A stretch of DNA of 64,000 nt from Nitrincola salilacus (GTDB taxonomy: Bacteria > Pseudomonadota > Gammaproteobacteria > Pseudomonadales > Balneatricaceae): contig NZ_CP176580.1 of the NCBI RefSeq assembly GCF_046271865.1, positions 4,753,509 to 4,817,508 of the forward strand, in the 5' to 3' direction. The notes under the pieces were generated by a model. That model did no database searches and was not told where the DNA came from. It worked only from the letters and a program-made list of their open reading frames with translations. A program made the position numbers and the translations under genes. Each line of letters begins with the position of its first letter. Position 1 is the first letter of the stretch. Below, piece after piece: positions 16,927 to 24,728 of this stretch.

Positions 16927-17862
16927 TCAGTTAGATGTCTGTTCCAGTAGATTGAGCAGATTTTCAAGCTGTTCGGGTGAGCTGAAAGCGATACTGATTT
17001 TTCCTTTGCCTTGAGGATTTCCGGTCACATTCACTGGCATGGAAAATTTCTGGGTCAATCTTGTTGAGATTGCTGCCAGTGCTTCATGTTTTTCCGGACG
17101 CGGCCTGGGTAGTGGTTCTCCCTCCTGCAGCTTTTTGACCAGTTGCTCGGTCTGACGCACCGAGAGCCCGGCGGCAACCACTTCTGACGCCGCCTGGATC
17201 TGCAACTCGTCGCTCAGCGCCAGCAAGGCACGCGCATGGCCCATCTCGATATCACCATACTCCAGCATCCGCTTGACCTCATCAGTCAGATTCATCAGGC
17301 GCAGCAGGTTGGTGATGGTGGAGCGTGATTTGCCCACAGCATCAGCGACCTGTTGCTGAGTCAGATGAAATTCGTTCTGCAGACGATGCAGTGCAAAAGC
17401 TTCCTCAATCGGATTGAGGTTTTCGCGCTGAATATTCTCTATCAGCGCCATCGCAATCGCCGCTTCATCGGGCACATCACGAATGATTGCAGGAATCTGC
17501 TGTAGCCCCGCCATGCGGGACGCACGCCAGCGCCTTTCACCGGCGATGATCTCAAACTGACCGGATTCGATCAGGCGCACGACTATCGGCTGCATCACCC
17601 CCTGAGAGCGGATCGATTCGGCCAGCTCTTCCAGTGCCTGAGGTTCGATATCTCGACGTGGCTGAAAACGGCCACTGACAATCTGATCAAGATCCAGATA
17701 ACTGAGCTGCCCGTCAGTGTGAGTTTTTTCGGATACAGGTTCTGCAATTTCAGGTGCAACAATATCAGGCGCAACAACAGGAACACTGCTCTCGGTATCT
17801 TCGTTCATACCAGATAACAAGGCATCCAGGCCTCGGCCGAGACCACGTTTTTTTACTACCAT
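16927..17862 (-). CDS. parB: Chromosome-partitioning protein ParB
   Basis: A 311-residue CTPase clamp that binds parS and spreads along DNA near the origin. It starts 'VVKKRGLGRGLDALL', has the ParB/Spo0J 'GRFQPRRD' and 'GERRWRASRMAG' boxes, a helix-turn-helix ('TQQQVADAVGKSRSTITNLLRL') and a C-terminal dimer domain. The ATG at 17862 overlaps the parA stop by one base (TGATG) and has AGGAA eight bases upstream; a GTG three bases earlier is less likely. No consensus parS was spotted in the window. Confidence 0.97.
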   Translation of the reverse strand: MVVKKRGLGRGLDALLSGMNEDTESSVPVVAPDIVAPEIAEPVSEKTHTDGQLSYLDLDQIVSGRFQPRRDIEPQALEELAESIRSQGVMQPIVVRLIESGQFEIIAGERRWRASRMAGLQQIPAIIRDVPDEAAIAMALIENIQRENLNPIEEAFALHRLQNEFHLTQQQVADAVGKSRSTITNLLRLMNLTDEVKRMLEYGDIEMGHARALLALSDELQIQAASEVVAAGLSVRQTEQLVKKLQEGEPLPRPRPEKHEALAAISTRLTQKFSMPVNVTGNPQGKGKISIAFSSPEQLENLLNLLEQTSN

Positions 17863-18674
17863 CACACTGATTCCTGTTCCGTTTTCTGATCATTCTTCCT
17901 GTCGCGCTGCTCCTGCTCGGTGCGTCTGATCAGTTCACCTGCCAATGCAAGGTAAGCCAGAGATCCACGGGAGCTTTTATCGTACTGCAGCGCCGGCAAA
18001 CCATGACTGGGCGCTTCTGCCAGACGAACATTTCGAGGAATCACGGTGCGATAGACCTTGTCACCGAAATATTCAACCAGATGGGTAGACACATCCTTGG
18101 TCAGACTCATGCGCGGATCAAACATGGTGCGCAATATTCCCTCAATCCTCAGCATCGGATTCAGGCGCTTATTGATCTTTTCGATGGTACCGACCAGGGA
18201 GCTGATCCCCTCCAATGCATAATATTCGCACTGCATGGGTATGATCACGCCCGCCGATGCCGACAGGGCATTCACCGTCAGCAGGTTCAGCGAAGGCGGG
18301 TTGTCGATCAGAATGAAATCATAGCGATCCTGTATCGGCAGCAGCGCCATTTTCAGGCGAAACTCACGTCGGGGCAGTTGCAGCAACTCCACTTCGGCAG
18401 CCGTCAGATCACCGTTGGCACCGATCAGATCATAGCCACACTCGGTCTTGATAATGCTTTCCTCGGCGGTTTTTTCGCCCATCAGCACTTCATAGGAGGA
18501 GCTTTCGATCTGGTGCTTGTCTATGCCGCTTCCCATAGTGGCATTACCCTGAGGATCAAGATCGATCATCAACACCCGCTTACGTGTGGCAGCGAGTGAG
18601 GCCGAAAGATTGACACAGGTTGTGGTCTTGCCAACACCACCCTTCTGGTTGGTGATCGTGAGGATTTTGGCCAC
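17862..18674 (-). CDS. parA: Chromosome-partitioning ATPase ParA
   Basis: A 270-residue deviant-Walker ATPase: 'KGGVGKTTTCVNLSASL' at the N-terminus, 'LMIDLDPQGNAT' and 'FILIDNPPSLNLLTVNAL'. It forms a nucleoid-bound gradient that moves ParB-parS complexes apart. It is coupled to parB by overlap and lies 2 bp after rsmG, giving the usual mnmG-rsmG-parA-parB operon. Confidence 0.98.
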   Translation of the reverse strand: MAKILTITNQKGGVGKTTTCVNLSASLAATRKRVLMIDLDPQGNATMGSGIDKHQIESSSYEVLMGEKTAEESIIKTECGYDLIGANGDLTAAEVELLQLPRREFRLKMALLPIQDRYDFILIDNPPSLNLLTVNALSASAGVIIPMQCEYYALEGISSLVGTIEKINKRLNPMLRIEGILRTMFDPRMSLTKDVSTHLVEYFGDKVYRTVIPRNVRLAEAPSHGLPALQYDKSSRGSLAYLALAGELIRRTEQEQRDRKNDQKTEQESV

Positions 18675-18676
18675 GC

Positions 18677-19300
18677 TCAGGCTCTCCCTAAGATCAACAG
18701 ATGACGTTCACCTTCAGTCCCGGGAACATCCAGCCGGTGACTGTCTTTCAATACATAACCTGCAGGCAGGTCATTCAATTCCTGCTCAGGATACAGCCCT
18801 TTCATGGCCAGGAAAACACCTGATTCAGCGCACAGATGGCCAGTCCATTCCAACATATCACGTAAGGAAGCAAAGGCTCGTGACACAATACTATCAAATG
18901 GATCAACCTGATACTGCTCGACGCGACTATTGATCACATTGAGATTTTCCAGTTTCAATTCAGCCTTTGCCTGCAACTGAAAACGGGTTTTCTTGCCGTT
19001 ACTGTCCAGCGTTGTCACCTGCAGATCCGGGCGGCAGATCGCCAACGGAATGCCCGGCAATCCGGCACCGCTGCCGACATCCAGTAAGCGACCGGCTGGC
19101 ACATGCGGCATGATGCTGAGGCTATCAACCAGATGCCGGTCTATCATCTGTTCAGGGTCACGGATCGCGGTGAGATTGAACGCCTTGTTCCATTTCACCA
19201 GCAGCGCGAGATAGTTCAGCAACTGCTCTTGCTGCTGACTGCTCAGATCCAGTCCCAGCCCCTTGAGCCGGGAGGATAACAACGAGCGATATTCCTGCAT
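18677..19300 (-). CDS. rsmG: 16S rRNA (guanine-527-N7)-methyltransferase
   Basis: A 207-residue SAM-dependent methyltransferase (formerly GidB) that modifies G527 in the 530 loop of 16S rRNA. The SAM-binding motif is 'LLDVGSGAGLPGIPLAI' and 'IVSRAFASLRDML' is a conserved downstream block. Its ATG overlaps the mnmG stop (TAATG), so translation is coupled. Confidence 0.97.
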   Translation of the reverse strand: MQEYRSLLSSRLKGLGLDLSSQQQEQLLNYLALLVKWNKAFNLTAIRDPEQMIDRHLVDSLSIMPHVPAGRLLDVGSGAGLPGIPLAICRPDLQVTTLDSNGKKTRFQLQAKAELKLENLNVINSRVEQYQVDPFDSIVSRAFASLRDMLEWTGHLCAESGVFLAMKGLYPEQELNDLPAGYVLKDSHRLDVPGTEGERHLLILGRA

Positions 19301-21195
19301 TAACTTGCTTCCTGCGCCTGTTTTCGAACCAGTTGACGTTTTTTGATATGCACCAGCAGCAACGAAATGGCCGCTGGTGTCATGCCCTGAATACGCGATG
19401 CCTGGGCAATATTCTCCGGCTGTTGCTGTATCAGCTTGGATCTGAGTTCATTCGACAACCCACCGACCGTATCATAGTCGAGATTTTCGGGCAGAGGGGT
19501 ATTTTCCTGTCGACGCATCTGCTCTATCTCATCACGCTGGCGATCAATATACCCGGAATATTTGAATTGAACCTCGACCTGTTCAGCAACCGCCGGGTCG
19601 CTGACCGGTTCACCTTTCAATGAGGAAACATCCGAATAGTTCAGTTCGGGTCGTTTGATCAAATCAGCCAGTGAGTACTCACGGCCCATCGGGGAGCTGA
19701 GTTTTCTCTGCAGAAGCATCGCTTCAGGGCTGTTCGGCTGGATCCAGACACCTTTCAGGCGCTGTATCTCCTGCTCGATCGATTCGCGTTTGATCTCGAA
19801 CTTATGCCAACGCTCGTCACCGACCAGTCCCAGTTCGCGACCTTTGGCCGTGAGACGAAGATCAGCGTTATCTTCTCTCAATATCAGACGATATTCGGCA
19901 CGACTGGTAAACATGCGATAAGGCTCTGAGGTACCCAGTGTGATCAGATCATCGACCAGTACCCCGATATAAGCTTCATCACGACGTGGATACCACTGCT
20001 CCAGCCCCAGAGCACGGCGTGCCGCGTTCAGTCCTGCCAGCAATCCCTGAGCACCGGCTTCTTCGTAACCGGTGGTGCCATTGATCTGCCCTGCAAAATA
20101 AAGCCCTGAAATAAAACGGGTTTCGAGTGTATGACGCAGATCCTGTGGATTGAAGAAGTCATATTCAATCGCATAACCGGGGCGAGTGATGTGCGCCTGC
20201 TCAAATCCCTTGATTGAACGCACCAGCGCCAGCTGAACATCAAAGGGCAGACTGGTGGAGATGCCGTTCGGATACAACTCATGTGTGGTCAGACCTTCCG
20301 GCTCGACAAATATCTGATGATGATCCTTGTCGGCAAAGCGGATGATCTTGTCTTCGATGGATGGGCAGTAACGAGGACCCACACCTTCAATAATACCGCT
20401 GTACATCGGCGAGCGATCCAGTCCACCCCTAATGATCTCATGAGTCTGTTCATTGGTATGGGTAATAAAACAGTTGATCTGCTGCGGATGATCAGACACT
20501 GAGCCAATAAATGACATTACCGGTACTGGTGAATCACCTGGCTGAGGTTGCATTACCGAAAAATCGACACTGCGGGCATCAATTCTGGGCGGGGTACCTG
20601 TTTTCAGGCGTTCAACTCTAAAAGGCATTTCGCGTAGGCGCTGTGCCAGACGATTAGACGGTGGATCACCGGCACGACCACCCTGGTGATGCTCAAGACC
20701 AACATGGATAACGCCACCAAGGAAAGTGCCGGCAGTCAGAACAACGGAATTGGCAAAGAAGCGTATACCTGTCTGAGTGACAACACCCTTGATGCTGTCG
20801 TTTTCCAGAATCAGATCATCAACGGCCTGCTGAAATATCTGCAAACCTGGCTGGTTTTCCAGTATCTCGCGTATGGCGGCCTTGTAAAGGATTCGATCTG
20901 CCTGGGCGCGAGTGGCACGGACGGCTGGACCTTTGCGGGCATTCAGAACACGAAACTGAATCCCTGCCTTATCCGTAGCTCTGGCCATGGCACCATCGAG
21001 TGCATCGATCTCCTTGACCAGATGACTTTTCCCGATGCCACCGATGGCTGGATTACAGGACATCTGACCGAGCGTTTCAATGTTATGCGTCAGCAGCAAA
21101 GTACGTGCACCGGTTCTGGCTGCAGCAAGCGCGGCTTCCGTACCGGCATGGCCACCGCCAATAACAATCACATCAAAGTGGTCAGGAAAATCCAC
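19300..21195 (-). CDS. mnmG: tRNA uridine-34 5-carboxymethylaminomethyl modification enzyme, FAD subunit
   Basis: A 631-residue FAD protein (GidA) that works with MnmE to modify the wobble uridine of several tRNAs. It has the dinucleotide-binding 'VIVIGGGHAGTEAAL', the GidA signature 'GQMSCNPAIGGIGKSHL' and the conserved 'GYEEAGAQGL' block. The GTG start at 21195 has GAGG six bases upstream and matches the usual 'DFPDHFDVIVIGGG' N-terminus; an ATG at 21207 lacks a ribosome-binding site. It is first in the operon and points away from the oriC-like gap. Its partner gene mnmE is 38 kb away. Confidence 0.97.
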   Translation of the reverse strand: MDFPDHFDVIVIGGGHAGTEAALAAARTGARTLLLTHNIETLGQMSCNPAIGGIGKSHLVKEIDALDGAMARATDKAGIQFRVLNARKGPAVRATRAQADRILYKAAIREILENQPGLQIFQQAVDDLILENDSIKGVVTQTGIRFFANSVVLTAGTFLGGVIHVGLEHHQGGRAGDPPSNRLAQRLREMPFRVERLKTGTPPRIDARSVDFSVMQPQPGDSPVPVMSFIGSVSDHPQQINCFITHTNEQTHEIIRGGLDRSPMYSGIIEGVGPRYCPSIEDKIIRFADKDHHQIFVEPEGLTTHELYPNGISTSLPFDVQLALVRSIKGFEQAHITRPGYAIEYDFFNPQDLRHTLETRFISGLYFAGQINGTTGYEEAGAQGLLAGLNAARRALGLEQWYPRRDEAYIGVLVDDLITLGTSEPYRMFTSRAEYRLILREDNADLRLTAKGRELGLVGDERWHKFEIKRESIEQEIQRLKGVWIQPNSPEAMLLQRKLSSPMGREYSLADLIKRPELNYSDVSSLKGEPVSDPAVAEQVEVQFKYSGYIDRQRDEIEQMRRQENTPLPENLDYDTVGGLSNELRSKLIQQQPENIAQASRIQGMTPAAISLLLVHIKKRQLVRKQAQEAS

Positions 21196-21715
21196 TGTAG
21201 GCCTCATCGTTTAACTGGTTAGGGCTCTGGCAATTAAAGTTCGGTGCCGAGCCATATTTTCAAGGGAGGCAAGTATACCTTTCTATCCTCTGATAAGAAA
21301 TGCTCAAAAAATGATCAGTTTTGTTTTTAAGTATTATTTAAAAAGAATTAAGGTTTTAAAGAAGGAAGTTTAGTTATGTCTATTGTGTTAATAGAGGCCT
21401 TTTTCTGTTGTTAAACGATTTTTTATTTTGTAAAACAGTATTTTATGTATGATTCAACCTTGTGAGGGGTAGGGGGTCTTAACCGGTAGGGAGGTGTAGA
21501 CAGGGTGTGGATGAAAGCGATGGTTATCAACAGGTAACTTTATCCACACTCTTCTCCCCGGTTTATCCCTTTAGAGTTATACATTTAAACCACAGGTTTG
21601 TGTGAATAACTATAACCTGTGAGCAAGCTGTCAACCTGAGGTGAACAGGCTGACGATAAGCTGGGACCATAAAAAATTAATCATTAATAATCAAATACTT
21701 GAAATTATTTTCATT
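21196..21715. other. Probable chromosomal replication origin (oriC) between mnmG and the next gene
   Basis: This 520-bp gene-free stretch has the E. coli layout: next to mnmG an AT-rich tract (about 21286-21470, including GATCAGTTTTGTTTTT at 21313-21328, similar to the E. coli 13-mer), then a DnaA-box cluster. Boxes: TGTGGATGA 21506-21514 (reverse, one mismatch), TTATCAACA 21524-21532 (one mismatch), TTATCCACA 21540-21548 (perfect), TGTGAATAA 21601-21609 (perfect, reverse); a weaker one lies at 21563. Few GATC sites are present, so Dam/SeqA control like that of E. coli is unlikely. Position and motifs are seen; origin function is inferred. Confidence 0.75.
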
Positions 21716-22279
21716 TCAGGAGCAGTTTTCTTCGAAAGGCAGAGGCTTGTCACTCTCTCTGTCTACCTGAAAGGCATTCAGCGTCATGGCAACCAGTGAG
21801 TAATAGCCAAGAATGCCTATCAACTCGACCATCGCCGGCTCGCCAAAATGATCCACAGCCGCGTGATAAAGCACATCAGGTACGCGTTTACTCTGGTACA
21901 TTGCACGCGCCACTTGATAGACAAGTTGTTCATCCTCGCGACTGAATACAGGGGTATCGCCGCATCTGATCGCTTCAATCTGGATCGGATCCAGTCCGTT
22001 TTCCAGTGCGATGGGTTCATGGATCTGCCATTCGGCCTGAGATTGCCAGGCCTGAGCGGTCACCAGTATCGCCAGCTCACTCAGGCGCAGTGGCAGGCGG
22101 GTTTTGTAGCGGCAAAAGGCGCCGAGTTGCTGGGCATGATCAGCCAGTGCCGGGCTGTGAATCCAGGCCAGAAAAGGGCCATCCAGATTACCTCTGGGGC
22201 CCTGAAGAATAGCGTCAAGTATCTGCCTCTGCTCAGAAGAGATCTGCTCTTCGTTCAAGGGGGTCAGTCGTGATTTCAT
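21716..22279 (-). CDS. Carboxymuconolactone decarboxylase-family protein
   Basis: A 187-residue all-helical protein of the CMD/AhpD superfamily, with the family pattern 'RLSELAILVTAQAWQSQAEWQIHEPIALENGL'. The redox CXXC of AhpD is absent, so it resembles the gamma-carboxymuconolactone decarboxylase branch rather than peroxidase partners. No aromatic-pathway genes lie nearby and the substrate is unknown. It is 23 bp downstream of the aminotransferase gene on the same strand and probably co-transcribed with it. Confidence 0.82.
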   Translation of the reverse strand: MKSRLTPLNEEQISSEQRQILDAILQGPRGNLDGPFLAWIHSPALADHAQQLGAFCRYKTRLPLRLSELAILVTAQAWQSQAEWQIHEPIALENGLDPIQIEAIRCGDTPVFSREDEQLVYQVARAMYQSKRVPDVLYHAAVDHFGEPAMVELIGILGYYSLVAMTLNAFQVDRESDKPLPFEENCS

Positions 22280-22302
22280 TGTGTCTGTGGTTCCTGTCGC
22301 TT

Positions 22303-23631
22303 TTATAATGTTGAGGTCACATGGTTGATGGATCGCGTCAGCTTGTCGACCAGCTCATCTATCTGCTGATCCTGAATAATGAAGGGAGGTGCAAGCAGAA
22401 TATGATCGCCATCCCGTCCGTTCAATGTGCCGCCCATGGGGTAGCACATCAGTCCGTTATCCATCGCGATACGTTTGATCGCGGCATGCACCTTCAGTGC
22501 AGGATCAAAGGGAGTCTTGTCGGTTTTATCTCTGACCAGCTCGATGCCACGAAACAGACCCTTGCCACGGATATCACCGACATGCGGATGATCGCCCAGA
22601 GCATTGACCAGCGCCTGCTGGAGTTTGTCGCCAAGGGTGACCACCTGCGGCAGCAGCTTATGCTCATTAATATAGTGCTGTACGGCCAGTGCCGCAGCAC
22701 AGGCTGTGGCGTGCCCGATATAAGTGTGTCCATGCTGAAAGAAACCGGATCCAGCACGCAGCGTATCGACAATTTCATGACTGACCAGTGTGGCACCGAT
22801 CGGCTGGTAGCCCGCACCCAGGCCTTTGGCGATGCAGAGCATATCCGGCACTATCTGCTCCTGGACCGACGCAAACAGAGACCCTGTCCGGCCCATGCCG
22901 CACATCACCTCATCGCAGATCAGCAAAATACCATGACGATCACAGATCTCACGCACGCGTGTGAAATAACCTGCCACGGCAGGTACCGCACCCATAGTCG
23001 CCCCGACAACTGGCTCGGCTATGAAAGCCATCACCTGATCTGCACCCAGTCGGTTGATCTCGGCCTCCAGTTCCTGAGCCAGACGTTCGGCATACTGGTT
23101 TTCGGTTTCACCGTCGTGCATATCACGATAGGCGTAGCAGGGGCTGACATGGCTGATATCGATCAACAGCGGCTGGAACTGCTGACGTCTCCAGGCATTG
23201 CCGCCAGTCGCCAGTGCGCCCAGTGTATTGCCATGATAGCTCTGGCGACGTGCAATGATATGTCTGCGCTGTGGCTCGCCACGTTCAACAAAATATTGGC
23301 GGGCCAGCTTCAGCGCCGCTTCCACTGCTTCCGAGCCACCCGATACGAAATAGACATAATCCAATGATTCCAGGGAGCGCTCGGCCAGAAAATCAGCCAG
23401 CGCCTCCATCGGCTCGGTGGTAAAGAAGGAAGAGTGCGCATAGGCCAGAGTGCCAACCTGTTGCTGTATTGCCTGGATCACCTGCTGATTGCTGTGACCC
23501 AGGCAGGAGACTGCCGCGCCGCCACAGGCATCAAGGTAGGATTTGCCCTCAGCATCGAATAGATAAACGCCTTCGCCTCTGACGGCAGTAGGGTATGACT
23601 GGGTTAGGCTACGGTGTAGTACATGACTCAT
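22303..23631 (-). CDS. Class III (omega) aminotransferase, PLP-dependent
   Basis: A 442-residue fold-type I PLP enzyme. Features in order: 'DACGGAAVSCLGHSN' near the N-terminus, 'YFVSGGSEAVEAALKLARQY' (phosphate-binding), 'QSYHGNTLGAL', 'LLICDEVMCGMGRTG' with the PLP-ring aspartate, and the Schiff-base lysine in 'CIAKGLGAGYQP'. Such enzymes move amino groups between omega-amino acids or diamines and pyruvate or 2-oxoglutarate. The exact substrate cannot be read from the sequence. It is divergent from a P5C-reductase-like gene across a 171-bp promoter gap. Confidence 0.9.
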   Translation of the reverse strand: MSHVLHRSLTQSYPTAVRGEGVYLFDAEGKSYLDACGGAAVSCLGHSNQQVIQAIQQQVGTLAYAHSSFFTTEPMEALADFLAERSLESLDYVYFVSGGSEAVEAALKLARQYFVERGEPQRRHIIARRQSYHGNTLGALATGGNAWRRQQFQPLLIDISHVSPCYAYRDMHDGETENQYAERLAQELEAEINRLGADQVMAFIAEPVVGATMGAVPAVAGYFTRVREICDRHGILLICDEVMCGMGRTGSLFASVQEQIVPDMLCIAKGLGAGYQPIGATLVSHEIVDTLRAGSGFFQHGHTYIGHATACAAALAVQHYINEHKLLPQVVTLGDKLQQALVNALGDHPHVGDIRGKGLFRGIELVRDKTDKTPFDPALKVHAAIKRIAMDNGLMCYPMGGTLNGRDGDHILLAPPFIIQDQQIDELVDKLTRSINHVTSTL

Positions 23632-23802
23632 GGAGGGTCCTTTTACTTAATCTCTGTCGTGGATATGGGTATTGGTTATTAAGAAGCTGTTTATTGAGTA
23701 TAGAAAGGATCTGCTTGATTGCCGTTAGCAGGATGATCTTTTCAAGTGAGTAGTGTTATAACCGGATCAGACACGATTTAAACCAGGAAAAGGGTGGTGG
23801 AT

Positions 23803-24585
23803 ATGAAAAAAAATGGTCTGGGTGTAATCGGCGTGGGTGAATTGTCTGGGGCGTTTATCAGAGCAATGGGTTCAAGCGAAGCCGTGGGTAATTTTTACTT
23901 GTCTCCCAGAGGCTTGCCAATCACCGAGCTCTCTGTCGGAGGGCATGAAAAGGTGAGGTTGCAGCGCCTGGAGAAAAACCAGTCGGTAGCTGATCAATGC
24001 CAGATATTACTGATTGGTGTTCGCCCCGGCCAGTTGGCAGATCTGGCCGCCGAGTTGACGCTGACAACCTCGCATCATCTCTTAGTACTGGCCGCCGGTG
24101 TGACTCATGAGCAGCTTGAAACAATGTTCCACCCTGCCAGAGTCACCCGCGTCATGGCAGGTCTTGCCGTGGCTGAAGGGCGCAGTGCGATCAGTATTTA
24201 TCCCAAGGATGAAGCGGCAATGAGTCTTCTGTCTCCAGCCTGTGCCACTGTGGTTAATTTTGATGATGAGCTCAGTTTTGATGCATCGATTCTGGCAGTG
24301 TGTGCGAATGCCTGGTGGCTTGCACAGTTGGAGGTGATGATTAACTGGATGCAGAGTGAGACAGGGATGGCCCGGGATAAGGCCCGAGCACTTCTGATGG
24401 CTAATCATGCCGATGTGTCTATGCTGATGTCAGTCAACCCGGATAAGACGCCAGCTGAGATCGCTGATCGAATCGGTACACCCGGGACGTATACGGCTCA
24501 GGGGATGCAGGAGCTGGAGCAGATGGGGGCTCATGATGGCTGGTGTAATGTGTTATCCAATATATTGAAAAAAATAAAGAAATAA
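23803..24585 (+). CDS. Pyrroline-5-carboxylate reductase-like NAD(P)-binding protein
   Basis: A 260-residue protein with an N-terminal Rossmann fold ('LGVIGVGELSGAFIRAM') and a C-terminal helical part ('TPAEIADRIGTPGTYTAQGMQEL') resembling the ProC dimerisation domain, where family members have a '(S/T)PGG' block. The proline enzyme's full signature is not present, so this is a ProC-like paralogue of unknown substrate rather than a certain proC. The ATG at 23803 follows AAGGG; a GTG three codons earlier is possible. It is divergent from the aminotransferase. Confidence 0.7.
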   Translation: MKKNGLGVIGVGELSGAFIRAMGSSEAVGNFYLSPRGLPITELSVGGHEKVRLQRLEKNQSVADQCQILLIGVRPGQLADLAAELTLTTSHHLLVLAAGVTHEQLETMFHPARVTRVMAGLAVAEGRSAISIYPKDEAAMSLLSPACATVVNFDDELSFDASILAVCANAWWLAQLEVMINWMQSETGMARDKARALLMANHADVSMLMSVNPDKTPAEIADRIGTPGTYTAQGMQELEQMGAHDGWCNVLSNILKKIKK

Positions 24586-24728
24586 TGAATATAAACAGCT
24601 TATAGTCAGGTTTTTCACAGCAAAAAACTTGCCAGAATTGAACGGTTTGCTCTAGTATCGATTCCACTTTGCTTGTATCAGACATACAACGTCTGTCATT
24701 CACTGAACACCAGAGGACACGCTTGATT

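Noticed and set aside
16927..21207. parS site near parAB
   Set aside because: I looked for the TGTTTCACGTGAAACA palindrome by eye and found no full or near match here or elsewhere in the window.
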